64,000 nt of DNA from Rhizobium terrae (GCF_003425685.1 NZ_QJKM01000007.1:124001-188000), one strand, 5' to 3'; shown: positions 46,148 to 55,132, numbered from the stretch's first letter. Numbers and translations are program-made. Notes: generated by a model not told the origin, from the letters alone.

Positions 46148-46762
46148 ATGAAACTTGTCGCGATCTGTCTCGGCCGTCCCGAAAAGCTGCCGGGCAAGAG
46201 CTTCAAGACCGGCATCTATAAGGCGCCGGTCAATTCCGCCGTGATGCTCGACCACCTTGGTCTCGTCGGCGATGCGGTTTGCAACACCAGGCACCACGGC
46301 GGCGAGGATCAGGCGGTCCTTCTCGAAGGCTCGCTGACGCTGGACTGGTGGGCGGCGGAACTCGGTCACCCGCTGACACCGGGCACGTTCGGCGAAAACC
46401 TGATCATCGAAGGCCTCGACAATCGCGACGTCGGCGCCGGCGACCGTTTTCATATAGGTGATGTCGTGCTGGAAGCCAGCTGCGCCCGCTCGCCCTGCAA
46501 CACGCTGGCGGTAAGGATGGGCGATCCGAAATTTCTCAAGGCCTATACGAAGGCCGGACGACCGGGGATTTATTGTCGTGTCATAGAGCCGGGTATGATC
46601 GGGCCGGGTGATCCGGTTCGGCATGAGACTTATGCAGGCGACCGTGTGATGATCGCGGACATGCTGGCCGCGGTGGGCAAGGACCTGTCGGCTGCCGAAA
46701 AGGCCCGCTTCCTGGCCGCACCCATCGGCAGCCGGTGGAGGCCGACGTTCGAGGGAGCGTGA
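46148..46762 (+). CDS. MOSC-domain protein (YiiM-like)
   Basis: The 204-residue protein has the MOSC core with GDAVCNTRHHGGEDQAVLLE (about 41-60), GTFGENL and the conserved Cys in ASCARSPCNTLAVRM, like YiiM/YuaD proteins. MOSC domains bind molybdopterin or handle reactive sulfur or N-hydroxylated compounds. It is divergent from recR. Specific role not known. Confidence 0.88.
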   Translation: MKLVAICLGRPEKLPGKSFKTGIYKAPVNSAVMLDHLGLVGDAVCNTRHHGGEDQAVLLEGSLTLDWWAAELGHPLTPGTFGENLIIEGLDNRDVGAGDRFHIGDVVLEASCARSPCNTLAVRMGDPKFLKAYTKAGRPGIYCRVIEPGMIGPGDPVRHETYAGDRVMIADMLAAVGKDLSAAEKARFLAAPIGSRWRPTFEGA

Positions 46763-46781
46763 GAACTCCCGGCTTCCTCTC

Positions 46782-46811
46782 CGTCATCCTGTGACAAGCA
46801 CAGGAATGACG
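46782..46811. repeat. Short half-copy of a dispersed palindromic repeat
   Basis: CGTCATCCTGTG pairs with CACAGGAATGACG around ACAAG. The same motif forms the arms of the 116-bp element at 53052-53167. It lies after the MOSC gene and may act as a 3' hairpin. Confidence 0.65.
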
Positions 46812-46857
46812 GGAGAACAATTTCACCCACAGCAATTCATGCCCCGACAATTCCAAC

Positions 46858-47469
46858 CTACCGCGTAGCGATCGCAGCCGCCGCGCTCGCCATGGCGCCG
46901 GCCGAAACGCGGTTTGCCATCTGCACGGCACGGCGGCTTTTCAGGAAACCTCGCGCTTTCCCGGCGAGCAGCATCCAGGAAACATTCACCGTCATCAGCA
47001 CGAAGAACTGGCAGGCGACCAGTTCCAGCCAGCCGACGATCGTCACCGCATGGATGTCGATGATCGAAGGCAGGAGCGCGATGTAGAACATCATGATCTT
47101 CGGGTTGCCGAGCGCCACCGAGATCGCGGCGAGGAACAGTTTCAGGCTCGACCGCGCCTCGGGCAGTTCCGCCTCCGACTGATCGGGCGAAGAAGTCCAC
47201 ATCTTCCAGGCGAGATAGAGAAGATAGGCGACGCCGAGCCATTTGATGGCGATAAAGACGTGATTGAAGGTCTCGGCGATCGCCGAAAGGCCCGCCACCG
47301 CCACCGTCAGCCACACCGCATCGCCGATCCACATGCCGAACAGGAAGGGGAAGACGCCGCGCGTGCCCTTCGAAATGACGCGCGCCACGAGCGCCGCGAT
47401 GCTCGGCCCCGGCGTGCCGGCGGCCACGAACAATGCGCCAATAAACACGAGCAGCGATGTCAGCGTCAT
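46858..47469 (-). CDS. LysE/RhtB-family amino-acid exporter
   Basis: The 203-residue protein has six membrane segments and the family N-terminal motif GALFVAAGTPGPSIAALVAR (about 11-30), with GNPKIMMFYIALLPS near 120-135. GGAGGGTCCG precedes the ATG. It lies just downstream of the tetR gene on the same strand. Substrate unknown; homoserine, threonine or lysine analogues are typical. Confidence 0.9.
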   Translation of the reverse strand: MTLTSLLVFIGALFVAAGTPGPSIAALVARVISKGTRGVFPFLFGMWIGDAVWLTVAVAGLSAIAETFNHVFIAIKWLGVAYLLYLAWKMWTSSPDQSEAELPEARSSLKLFLAAISVALGNPKIMMFYIALLPSIIDIHAVTIVGWLELVACQFFVLMTVNVSWMLLAGKARGFLKSRRAVQMANRVSAGAMASAAAAIATR

Positions 47470-47514
47470 CGGACCCTCCCTTTTCCGGTGATAGAATAGT
47501 AGCCTTGCAAGGGG

Positions 47515-48108
47515 TCAGGCAAGGATTTCCGTTGCCGGCGTGGTGCGGCCGGCCCGCACCAGCACCCGCGCCGCTTCCCCGGCGGTCCGGAAATAGGACG
47601 GATCCCGGTGCAGCATGGCGACCGCGAACGATCCGTCGAGCAGCAGCCGGATCTGCCTGGCCAGCGCTTCCGCGTTTTCCATGCCCTCTGCCGAAATGCA
47701 CGAGGCGAGCCAGTCTTCGATCTTCTTCTTGTGCGCCGCCCCGACGACGATCGCCGGATGTCCCGGCATGTTGGCAAGCTCGGCCGAGGTGCGCAGGAAC
47801 CCGCAGCCCTTCCATTTCGGATGTTGGGCGGCCTCGGCGAGATTGTCGAAGATCGCGCCGATCCTGTCCTCCAGCCGGCCGGCCGCGTCCGCAAACCAGC
47901 GCCTGAAGGCTTTCAGGTTGGGCAGGTCGCGATAGTCGAGATAGGCGGCGACCAGATCGTCCTTGCTCTTGAAGTGGTAGTAGAGCGAACGCTTGGTAAT
48001 GCCCGCTTCCTCCGCGACCGCATCGACGCTGACGGCGCGGATCCCCTCCCGGTAGAACAGCTTGTTGGCGGCCGAGACGATCCGCTCGCGGGTCGAAATG
48101 TTGTCCAT
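47515..48108 (-). CDS. TetR-family transcriptional regulator
   Basis: A 197-residue regulator with the N-terminal TetR HTH (about 5-55: TRERIVSAANKLFYREGIRA, VDAVAEEAGITKRSLYYHFK) and a ligand domain behind it. It is divergent from the alpha/beta hydrolase gene and upstream of the LysE gene; a candidate operator is at 48119-48138, so autoregulation and control of the hydrolase are likely. Ligand unknown. Confidence 0.92.
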   Translation of the reverse strand: MDNISTRERIVSAANKLFYREGIRAVSVDAVAEEAGITKRSLYYHFKSKDDLVAAYLDYRDLPNLKAFRRWFADAAGRLEDRIGAIFDNLAEAAQHPKWKGCGFLRTSAELANMPGHPAIVVGAAHKKKIEDWLASCISAEGMENAEALARQIRLLLDGSFAVAMLHRDPSYFRTAGEAARVLVRAGRTTPATEILA

Positions 48109-48118
48109 CTAACAAAGG

Positions 48119-48138
48119 TATACCGACCAGTGAGTGTA
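48119..48138. promoter_or_regulatory. Candidate TetR operator
   Basis: TATACCGACC/AGTGAGTGTA is an imperfect palindrome (6 of 10 pairs) centred between the divergent tetR and hydrolase genes, 10 bp from the tetR start. The half-site TATACCGACC resembles operators of NemR/AcrR-like regulators. Confidence 0.4.
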
Positions 48139-48195
48139 CACAAGCGGAAACTCCAGCCATTCTCGGAGCATGAGGCGTCCTGGAGGGAATGGGAA

Positions 48196-49086
48196 ATGCA
48201 GCCGGTCGCAACGGAAATCGTCGCAGCCGATGGGGTGAGCCTAACGGGTCACTGGTGGCCGGCGACGACGGCTTTCGTGCATGGCTCGGTGGTGATCAAC
48301 GGCGCCACCGGCGTCCTGGCGCGGTATTACCACCGCTACGCCGCCTTCCTCGCCGCGCACGGCTTCCACGTCCTGACCTACGACTATCGCGGCATCGGCC
48401 TTTCGCGGCCGGCAAAACTCTCAGGCCAAAAATACGGCTGGCGGCAGTGGGGCGAGCTGGATGTCGATGCGGCTCTCCGCCATGCAATCGACGAGGGAGG
48501 GATGCTGCCGGTGCTCATGGTCGGCCACAGCATCGGCGGCTTCCTGCCCGGTTATGCCGAAAGCGGCGCGAAAATCCACCGCATGCTGACGGTCGGCGCC
48601 CAATATGCCTACTGGCGGGATTACCATGCGGCGCAGAAGCTGGAACTCGTCTTCCGCTGGCATGTCGCCATGCCGGGCATCACCACGCTCTGGGGGTATT
48701 TTCCGGGCCGGCGGCTGGGCTGGCTGGAGGACCTGCCGCCCGGCGTCGTCCATAGCTGGAGTTTCGGCAAGAGGCGTTTCGAACTCCGGCTGAAGCCCTC
48801 CGACCGGCAGAAGACGCTTGCCCGTTTCGCAGCCGTCACCGCGCCCATCCTCGCCGTCAGCGTCTCGGACGATCCCTTCGCCACCAAGCCGGCGATGACG
48901 CGGTCGCTCGATTATTATAGCGGTGCCGAGGCCATCAAGGTCATGCTCGAACCGGCCGATCTCGCCGTGGAAAAGGTCGGGCATTTCGACCTCTTCCACG
49001 ATCGCCATGCATCGGGCTTCTGGCTGGACACGCTGTTGTGGCTGCGGGACGGCATCAATCCCTGGCCTGGGAGATGTTTCGCGTAA
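48196..49086 (+). CDS. Alpha/beta-fold hydrolase
   Basis: The 296-residue protein shows the oxyanion region VVINGATGVLARYYHRYAAF, the strand LTYDYRGIGLS (about 58-68), the nucleophile elbow GHSIGG (about 112-117), an acid residue near DDPFATKPAM and the catalytic His in VEKVGHFDLFHDR (about 258-270). The ATG at 48196 has GGAGGG nine bases upstream; the frame is open before it but on antisense DNA of tetR. Likely induced through the neighbouring TetR. Substrate unknown. Confidence 0.87.
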   Translation: MQPVATEIVAADGVSLTGHWWPATTAFVHGSVVINGATGVLARYYHRYAAFLAAHGFHVLTYDYRGIGLSRPAKLSGQKYGWRQWGELDVDAALRHAIDEGGMLPVLMVGHSIGGFLPGYAESGAKIHRMLTVGAQYAYWRDYHAAQKLELVFRWHVAMPGITTLWGYFPGRRLGWLEDLPPGVVHSWSFGKRRFELRLKPSDRQKTLARFAAVTAPILAVSVSDDPFATKPAMTRSLDYYSGAEAIKVMLEPADLAVEKVGHFDLFHDRHASGFWLDTLLWLRDGINPWPGRCFA

Positions 49087-49089
49087 ACC

Positions 49090-49413
49090 TCAGAACGGCA
49101 TCTTGAAGCCGGGCGGGATCGGCAGGCCGGCGGTGAGTTCCTTGGTCTTTTCGGCGGCGATCGCCTCGGCGCGCTCCTTGGCGGCCTTGTGGGCGGCGAT
49201 GATCAGGTCTTCGAGGATTTCCACCTCGTCTTCCTTGAAGAGCGAAGGATCGATCCTGAGGCCGAGCATCTCGCCCTTGCCGTTCATGCGCACCGTGACC
49301 AGGCCGCCGCCGGACGTGCCTTCGACTTCAAGATTGGCGATATCCGCCTGCATCTTTTCCATCTTGGCCTGCATTTCCTTGACCTTGCCCATCATGCCCA
49401 TGATGTCGCGCAT
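49090..49413 (-). CDS. YbaB/EbfC nucleoid-associated protein
   Basis: The 107-residue protein has the family pattern of a Met/Lys-rich N-terminal helix ([20 protein letters not shown]), the beta hairpin [20 protein letters not shown] and a C-terminal helix ending in a Pro-rich tail. It binds DNA as a dimer. It is 21 bp after dnaX, the usual pairing. Confidence 0.95.
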   Translation of the reverse strand: MRDIMGMMGKVKEMQAKMEKMQADIANLEVEGTSGGGLVTVRMNGKGEMLGLRIDPSLFKEDEVEILEDLIIAAHKAAKERAEAIAAEKTKELTAGLPIPPGFKMPF

Positions 49414-49434
49414 GTCGAAATTCCTCTTCTCTTC

Positions 49435-51339
49435 TTATAGTTCGATGTCGTCGGCCGGAATGTCATCCCCTGGCAGGATGTCGCCCTCGGCGCTTTCCGC
49501 GGTCGCCGGTGGCGGCAGTTCCTCCGCGTCGTTTTCCTGTTCCGCGGCGCGGATGCGCACGTCGGTGATCCTGGCGCCCGGGAACTGGGCAAGGATTGCC
49601 GCCACGTCCGGATCGGCCCGCGCATCGGTGAGACGCGCCTCGCGGGCGTTGTTGTCCGCCTCGACCAGCGTCGGCTCGCCCTCTTCCTTGCTGATCGAGA
49701 CGACCCAGTGGATGCCGGTCCATTCCTTGAGCTTGACGCCGATCTCGCCCGGAAGCGTGTTCGGCCCGCCGTCCGTCAGCCGCATCTCCAGCCGCCCGGG
49801 CTCCAGCTTCACCAGCCGTACGAAATTGCGCACCAGCGCCTTCAGCTTAGGATCGCGGTTTCTGGTGCAGAGCTCGACGATATCGTCGAGCGAATTGACC
49901 GGCACCTTGGGCGCCGGCTTCTCGGCGGGCTGCTCTTCCGCGCGGCCGACCGGCATCTCGCGGGGTGCGGTGTTGGGCACGGCCTGCAGCATCGCCGTCG
50001 GTCCGCCCGAGGGGATCGGCTGGCCGGAGATTTCCGTGCCGCGCGCATTCACCGGCGGTTGCGGCGCGGAAACCGGCCGACCGCCGCCATTGGCGCCATT
50101 GCCGTTCGCAACGGGCGCCCGCTGGCCGTCGCCGCCGGAAAATTCCGCCAGCCGCCGCGCCGCATCTTCCGGCGAGGGCAGATGCGCGGCATGCGTCAGC
50201 CGGATCAGCACCATTTCCGCAGCACCTGCGGGCCGCGAGGAATTCTCCGCTTCCGGAATGCCCTTGAGCAGCATCTGCCAGATGCGCGACAGCGTGCTCA
50301 CGGCGACGTTTTCGGAAAATTCCCGACCGCGCACCCGCTCCACTTCGCTCAGCGAAGGGTCGTTCGCCGCATCGGGGATATATTTGAAACGCGTGACGAG
50401 ATGGGTGAAATCCGCGAGATCCGTCAGCACCACGACGGGATTGGCGCCCGCCTCGTATTGCGCGGCAAATTCCGAAAGCGCCGAAGTCACGTCACCGCGC
50501 ACGACATGGTCGAAGAGATCGACGATCCGCGCCCGGTCGGCCAGTCCCAGCATGCCGCGCACGGTCTCGGCGACGACGCTGCCGCCGCCATGCGCGATCG
50601 CCTGGTCGAGCAGCGAAAGGCCGTCACGGGCGGAGCCCTCGGCGGCGCGCGCGATCATCGAGAGCGCTTCGGCCTCGGCCGGAATACCCTCTTTTTCGAG
50701 AATGCTGGTGAACAGCCCGACCAGATCGGCCGCGCTGATCCGGCGCAGGTCGAACCGCTGGCAGCGGGAAAGCACGGTGATCGGAACCTTGCGGATTTCG
50801 GTCGTCGCGAAGATGAACTTCACATGTTCCGGCGGCTCTTCCAGCGTCTTCAGGAGGCCGTTGAAGGCCTGCGTCGAGAGCATGTGCACTTCGTCGATGA
50901 TATAGACCTTGTAGCGCGCCGAAACCGGGCGATAGCGCACCTGCTCGATGATCTCGCGGATATCGTCGATGCCGGTATGCGACGCGGCGTCCATCTCGAT
51001 GACATCGACATGCCGGCCTTCCATGATCGCCTGGCAGTGTTCGCCGGGAATGCGCAGATCGATCGTCGGTTTGTCGATGTCGGGCGTCTTGTAGTTCAGC
51101 GCGCGGGCGAGAATGCGGGCGGTCGTCGTCTTGCCGACGCCTCGAACGCCGGTCAGCATATAGGCCTGGGCGATGCGGCCGGTCTCGAACGCGTTGGTCA
51201 GCGTGCGGACCATCGGCTCCTGGCCGACCATCAGGTCGGAAAAGTCCTTGGGACGGTACTTTCGGGCGAGCACCCGGTAGCCGCTGCCGCCCGGGGCCGG
51301 GGAAGAAGGATTGGAAGATGTCGGCCCGCTGTCGCTCAT
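49435..51339 (-). CDS. dnaX: DNA polymerase III subunit gamma/tau
   Basis: The 634-residue clamp-loader ATPase has Walker A TGVRGVGKTTTA (about 63-74), Walker B VYIIDEVHML (about 146-155), the sensor and arginine-finger region SRCQRFDLRR, the gamma III domain to about 385, a Pro/Gly-rich linker (about 410-500) and the C-terminal tau domain with an acidic end. The four-Cys zinc module of E. coli DnaX is reduced to a single Cys (GEHCQAIMEG), as I recall for rhizobia. Start at 51339 gives the usual MSDSGPTSS leader. It lies downstream of the SRP RNA gene. Confidence 0.96.
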   Translation of the reverse strand: MSDSGPTSSNPSSPAPGGSGYRVLARKYRPKDFSDLMVGQEPMVRTLTNAFETGRIAQAYMLTGVRGVGKTTTARILARALNYKTPDIDKPTIDLRIPGEHCQAIMEGRHVDVIEMDAASHTGIDDIREIIEQVRYRPVSARYKVYIIDEVHMLSTQAFNGLLKTLEEPPEHVKFIFATTEIRKVPITVLSRCQRFDLRRISAADLVGLFTSILEKEGIPAEAEALSMIARAAEGSARDGLSLLDQAIAHGGGSVVAETVRGMLGLADRARIVDLFDHVVRGDVTSALSEFAAQYEAGANPVVVLTDLADFTHLVTRFKYIPDAANDPSLSEVERVRGREFSENVAVSTLSRIWQMLLKGIPEAENSSRPAGAAEMVLIRLTHAAHLPSPEDAARRLAEFSGGDGQRAPVANGNGANGGGRPVSAPQPPVNARGTEISGQPIPSGGPTAMLQAVPNTAPREMPVGRAEEQPAEKPAPKVPVNSLDDIVELCTRNRDPKLKALVRNFVRLVKLEPGRLEMRLTDGGPNTLPGEIGVKLKEWTGIHWVVSISKEEGEPTLVEADNNAREARLTDARADPDVAAILAQFPGARITDVRIRAAEQENDAEELPPPATAESAEGDILPGDDIPADDIEL

Positions 51340-51448
51340 AAGGTCCTGACTATAGGCCTGTTCAGCCTGTACGGGCCATTCCGGCTGCCAAAAGATCCAG
51401 ACAGGACCTGATCTTGACCGGACCGGATCTTGACCAAGATGAGAAGGT

Positions 51449-51544
51449 GGGAGGCTGGCACGGCGACCCGTGCCGGGCTCGTTAGGGCTGCTTCCTTCCG
51501 GACCTGACCCGGTTGGCGAGTGGCTCGTCCACCACCAACCTCCC
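51449..51544 (-). ncRNA. ffs: Signal recognition particle RNA (4.5S, small bacterial type)
   Basis: The minus strand contains the invariant SRP core GGTCAGGTCCGGAAGGAAGC followed by AGCCC, closed by terminal arms GGGAGGTTGG and CCAGCCTCCC and internal pairing of CGGCACGGG/CCGTGCC. The ends are approximate by a few bases. It binds Ffh to target membrane proteins. It lies just upstream of dnaX. Confidence 0.95.
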
Positions 51545-51629
51545 GCCGCACATATCGTCAATAACGCTTCCAAATGCAAGCCAACCCTGTAAAAAACTGC
51601 TATCGAAATAAGAAAGACGGGAGGAGCGC

Positions 51630-52040
51630 TTGAGCGAATTCGAACTGGACGGGCGGATCGACCGGGATTCCTCTCTCGTGAAAAAGCTGGATCTGTGCCA
51701 GCTCCGAATCCAGAACGACAGCCGCTGGCCCTGGCTGGTCATGGTGCCTGAGCGCGCCGGCATGATGGAAATCTTCGACCTGTCGCCCGCCGACCAGGCC
51801 CGTCTCCTTGCCGAAGTCACGTCGGTCGGCGCCGCGCTGAAACAGGCGACCGGCGCGACCAAGATCAACATCGCCGCGATCGGCAATATCGTCCGCCAGC
51901 TGCATGTGCATGTCATCGCCCGCTTCGAGGGAGATGCGAACTGGCCCGGTCCCGTCTGGGGTTTCGGCCAGGCGGTGCCCTATGCGGATGCCGATCAGAA
52001 GAAGATTTTCCTCAACAGACTGGTTGAAGCCCTTTCATGA
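51630..52040 (+). CDS. HIT-family nucleotide hydrolase/transferase
   Basis: The 136-residue protein has the histidine triad in QLHVHVIARFEGD (about 90-102) and the upstream DLCQLRIQNDSRWPWLVMVP region of the rhizobial HIT group. The start is a TTG at 51630, five bases after GAGGAG. It overlaps nudC by 4 bp, so the two nucleotide-metabolising enzymes are made together. Confidence 0.9.
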   Translation: MSEFELDGRIDRDSSLVKKLDLCQLRIQNDSRWPWLVMVPERAGMMEIFDLSPADQARLLAEVTSVGAALKQATGATKINIAAIGNIVRQLHVHVIARFEGDANWPGPVWGFGQAVPYADADQKKIFLNRLVEALS

Positions 52041-52993
52041 CCGCGAACCTATTCGACATCTATGTGCCTCATCTCGAACCGAGCGAACTCACCGCCTTTT
52101 CCGGCAATAAGCTCGACCGCCAGGCCGAATACCGAAAGGACGACTGCGTCGAGAAGGCGCTGGCCGTCGAGGGCACCCATATCCTCGCCTTCACCGGCAG
52201 CCGGCTGATCCTCAAGCATGACGGCCAGATCCTCGATCCGCTCTTTTCGGCCTATGAACTGGCCGAGCTGAAGCCGGATTTCGACAATGCCGTGCTGCTC
52301 GGTTACCGCGAAAACGGCGAGCCGCGCATCGCCGTGCCCGTGCTGATCCCGTCCGAAAACCTGTCGGCCCATTACAAGCCGACCGAACCGCGCGCCCTCT
52401 TCCGCGATTCGCTCATCGAAGGCGAGCTGCAGGGCGAGGTGGCCCAGGCCGTGGCGCTTTTGAACTGGAATGCCGCCAACAGATTCTGCGGCAAGTGCGG
52501 CTCCCCCACCGAAACGAAGATCGGCGGCTACAAGCGGGTCTGCACGCAGTGCCAGCACATGATGTTCCCGCGCACCGATCCGGTCGTCATCATGCTGACC
52601 ATCGATACCGAGCGCGACTGCTGCCTGCTCGGCCGCAGCCATCATTTCCAGGAGGGCATGTATTCCTGCCTGGCCGGTTTCGTCGAGCCGGGGGAAACGA
52701 TCGAGAATGCCGTGCGCCGCGAAACCTTCGAGGAAGCCGGCATCGAGACCGGCCGCGTCCGTTACCATGCCTCGCAGCCGTGGCCGATGCCGCATTCGCT
52801 GATGATCGGCTGTTATGCCGAGGCGAAATCGACCGAGATCAGGATCGACCCGCAGGAAATGCAGGACGTCCGCTGGTTCACCCGCGCGGAGGCGGCCGCC
52901 ATGCTGGATGCCGGTCCGGACAGCCCCTATTTCGCGCCGGTGAGAGGCGCGATAGCGCATCGGCTGCTGAGGGACTGGATCGAGTGGAAGTGA
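52037..52993 (+). CDS. nudC: NAD(H) pyrophosphatase NudC
   Basis: The 318-residue protein has an N-terminal substrate domain, a zinc ribbon (CGKCGSPT ... CTQC, about 152-175) and a Nudix domain with GFVEPGETIENAVRRETFEE (about 215-234), followed by the NudC-type SQPWPMPHSLMIG motif near 248-260. It hydrolyses NADH to NMNH and AMP and can remove NAD caps from RNA. Overlaps the HIT gene. Confidence 0.95.
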   Translation: MTANLFDIYVPHLEPSELTAFSGNKLDRQAEYRKDDCVEKALAVEGTHILAFTGSRLILKHDGQILDPLFSAYELAELKPDFDNAVLLGYRENGEPRIAVPVLIPSENLSAHYKPTEPRALFRDSLIEGELQGEVAQAVALLNWNAANRFCGKCGSPTETKIGGYKRVCTQCQHMMFPRTDPVVIMLTIDTERDCCLLGRSHHFQEGMYSCLAGFVEPGETIENAVRRETFEEAGIETGRVRYHASQPWPMPHSLMIGCYAEAKSTEIRIDPQEMQDVRWFTRAEAAAMLDAGPDSPYFAPVRGAIAHRLLRDWIEWK

Positions 52994-53051
52994 TGCATGC
53001 GCCGGATATACGAGTGAGAGTTCTGGTGGACGGTGGACGAATAACCTCTTC

Positions 53052-53167
53052 CGTCATTCCTGTGCTTGTCACAGGAATCCAGCCAGCCCAAGTCCTTGGG
53101 CTGAAAAGCTCCTTTCGCCGCGCAGACGCGCGTCGGCTGGATCCCTGTGACAAGCACAGGGATGACG
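53052..53167. repeat. 116-bp dispersed palindromic element
   Basis: Arms of 33 bp, beginning CGTCATTCCTGTGCTTGTCA and ending TGACAAGCACAGGGATGACG, are inverted repeats that match at 31 of 33 positions. An inner imperfect palindrome (AGCCCAAGTCCTTGGGCT) lies near 53085. A short relative is at 46782-46811. It ends 28 bp before the WYL regulator gene. Confidence 0.85.
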
Positions 53168-53195
53168 AGGAGAGGGGTTCCACCATTTCCCCACC

Positions 53196-53891
53196 ATGAC
53201 CATCCCCCGCTCGGAACGCCTTCTGACCCTTCTCCAGACGCTCCGGCGTTATCGCCAGCCGGTCAGCGGCGCAAAGCTCGCCGCCGAAACCGGCGTCAGC
53301 CTGCGCACGCTCTACCGCGATATCGCCAGCCTTCAGGCCCAGGGCGCCTTCATCGAAGGCGAGGCGGGGGTCGGTTATATCCTGCGGCCGGGCTTCATGC
53401 TGCCGCCGATGATGTTTTCGCAAGAAGAGATCGAGGCGCTGGTGCTCGGTTCCCGCTGGGTGGCGAGAACGGCCGATTCCCGGCTTGCCGCCGGCGCCGT
53501 CGACGCCCTTGCCAAGATCGCCGCCGTCCTGCCGCCCGACCTCAGGGAGGATCTGGACAATTCGACCCTGCTTGTCGGCACTCCGCGCCGGAATGAAGGC
53601 AATGCCGATTTGGCCCTGATCCGCAAGGCGATCCGGGCCGAACACGTCCTCGAACTCGCTTACGAGGATGAGAGGGGCGCTTTGACCCACCGCCGCGTCT
53701 GGCCCTTCGCGCTCGGCTTCTTCGACAGCGTCAGGGTGATGATCGCCTGGTGCGAGCTGCGGCAGGATTTCCGCCATTTCCGCACCGATCGCATTTCTTC
53801 CGCCGTTTCGACCGAAAAACGCTATCCGCGCCGCCGGCCGGTGCTGCTCAAGGAATGGCGGGAAAAGGAAGGAATTCCGCCCCAGCCATGA
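53196..53891 (+). CDS. HTH/WYL-domain transcriptional regulator (YafY type)
   Basis: The 231-residue protein has an N-terminal HTH_11 winged helix (about 5-60: RLLTLLQTLRRYRQPVSGAK, LAAETGVSLRTLYRDIASLQ) and a WYL domain at about 140-215 (IRAEHVLELAYEDERGALTH, RVMIAWCELRQDFRHFRTDR). WYL domains sense nucleic-acid or small ligands. It precedes the VOC gene by 69 bp on the same strand and may regulate it. The ribosome site is weak. Confidence 0.9.
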   Translation: MTIPRSERLLTLLQTLRRYRQPVSGAKLAAETGVSLRTLYRDIASLQAQGAFIEGEAGVGYILRPGFMLPPMMFSQEEIEALVLGSRWVARTADSRLAAGAVDALAKIAAVLPPDLREDLDNSTLLVGTPRRNEGNADLALIRKAIRAEHVLELAYEDERGALTHRRVWPFALGFFDSVRVMIAWCELRQDFRHFRTDRISSAVSTEKRYPRRRPVLLKEWREKEGIPPQP

Positions 53892-53960
53892 TCGCTGCTG
53901 CCATTATCTGACAGTAGACCGCGATAATCTCCGGTCAGTCCCAACCAAAGGAGCACTGAC

Positions 53961-54332
53961 ATGGTCCATCCCGATTTTACCATTCTCTTCGTCGACAACC
54001 CGCTCAAAAGCGCCGATTTCTACCAGTCCATCTTTGGCGTCGAGCCAGTCGAAAGATCGCCGACTTTCGCGCTTTTCGTGCTGAAGACCGGCATGAAGTT
54101 CGGTCTCTGGTCGCGCCACACGGCCGAGCCTTCGGTAACGGCGGGTTCCGGCGCCTCGGAGATCTGCTTCAAGCTTGATCATGCCGCCGGCGTGGACAAG
54201 ACCTATACCGACTGGACCGCCCGCGGCCTCACCGTGCTGCAGACGCCGGTAGAGATGGATTTCGGCTATACGTTCGCCGTCGCCGACCCGGACGGACATC
54301 GGCTGCGGGTCTATGCGATGAGCGCAGCTTAG
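53961..54332 (+). CDS. VOC (glyoxalase/bleomycin-resistance) superfamily protein
   Basis: The 123-residue protein has two beta-alpha-beta-beta-beta units: FTILFVDNPLKSADFYQSIF at the start and TPVEMDFGYTFAVADPDGHR near 95-115 with the usual DPDGHRLRVY end. AAGGAGCACTGAC precedes the ATG. Family members are metal enzymes or binding proteins; function here is unknown. Confidence 0.88.
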   Translation: MVHPDFTILFVDNPLKSADFYQSIFGVEPVERSPTFALFVLKTGMKFGLWSRHTAEPSVTAGSGASEICFKLDHAAGVDKTYTDWTARGLTVLQTPVEMDFGYTFAVADPDGHRLRVYAMSAA

Positions 54333-54352
54333 GCTTGCGAACCGGCGCGCGC

Positions 54353-54410
54353 GCCTCATCCGCCTGCGTCCTTCGGACCCTTCTCCCCGTTGAAACTGGG
54401 AGAAGGACCG
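54353..54410. repeat. Half RIME-like element
   Basis: GCCTCATCCGCCTGCGTCCT, then CCCTTCTCCCCG-TTGAAAC-TGGGAGAAGG, is the left-half pattern of the elements at 5008-5142 and 7021-7146. It follows the VOC gene. A fragment of the opposite end lies at 55133-55164, after the kinase gene. Confidence 0.6.
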
Positions 54411-54575
54411 CGCCGCGCTGCCATCGGCAACTTCGCGATCTGCCGTCGATGCCGGCGGAACACCCGAAATATGCTTGTCACCCTCGAATTGTACAGGGTA
54501 TCCGCCCTGCAACATCGCGTGGCAGGGTGCTTGGCCGTCGCCGGAGAGCGTGCGGGTTCATCGAACGAGAGCGAA

Positions 54576-55106
54576 ATGGGCGTCAGGAACTATCTGATCG
54601 AAGGCGTTTCCGGGACCGGCAAGACCTCGGTCGCCACGGAACTGCAGCAGCGCGGTTATCACGTTGTCCATGGCGACCGAGAACTGGCTTATGAAGGCGA
54701 CCCGCAGACAGGTGAACCTCTGGACGGCTCTGCGCGTGGCGAGCACATTCCGGATGCGGCTTTCAGGCACAGGCACCATCTTTGGGACGTCGACAAAGTC
54801 AAAGCCCTGATGGCCGATCGAAGCCACCCGATCTCCTTCTTCTGCGGCGGTTCCAGGAATTTCCATCGCTTCATTGATCTTTTCGACGAGGTCTTCGAGC
54901 TCGACGTCGATTTGGAAACCCTGAAAAGGCGGCTTGCCGGCAGGCCTGATGACGAGTTTGGCGGAAAACCCGACGAACAGGAGCTGGTTGTGCGGCTGCA
55001 TGCGACGAAGGAAGACATTCCCGGGAACGCGACGACCATCGATGCCACTGCGCCGCTCGCCGCCGTTGTCGACGCTATTCTGTCGAAATGCGGAAAGACC
55101 GACTGA
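54576..55106 (+). CDS. Small P-loop kinase/AAA-like ATPase, unknown substrate
   Basis: The 176-residue protein begins MGVRNYLIEGVSGTGKTSVA with a clear Walker A (GVSGTGKTS, about 10-18), followed by GYHVVHGDRELAY and RRLAGRPDDEFGGKPDEQEL, resembling nucleoside/shikimate-type kinases of the AAA_18/33 group. The ATG at 54576 follows GAGAGCG; the frame is open to 54390 but that part is repeat DNA. It stands alone and is flanked by repeat fragments. Confidence 0.8.
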   Translation: MGVRNYLIEGVSGTGKTSVATELQQRGYHVVHGDRELAYEGDPQTGEPLDGSARGEHIPDAAFRHRHHLWDVDKVKALMADRSHPISFFCGGSRNFHRFIDLFDEVFELDVDLETLKRRLAGRPDDEFGGKPDEQELVVRLHATKEDIPGNATTIDATAPLAAVVDAILSKCGKTD

Positions 55107-55132
55107 AAGCCGGCTTGCCCCAGACGAGTGGC

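Noticed and set aside
49435..51339. Programmed frameshift in dnaX giving a short gamma form
   Set aside because: No A-rich slippery run with a following hairpin was seen; the frame encodes a full tau-type protein.
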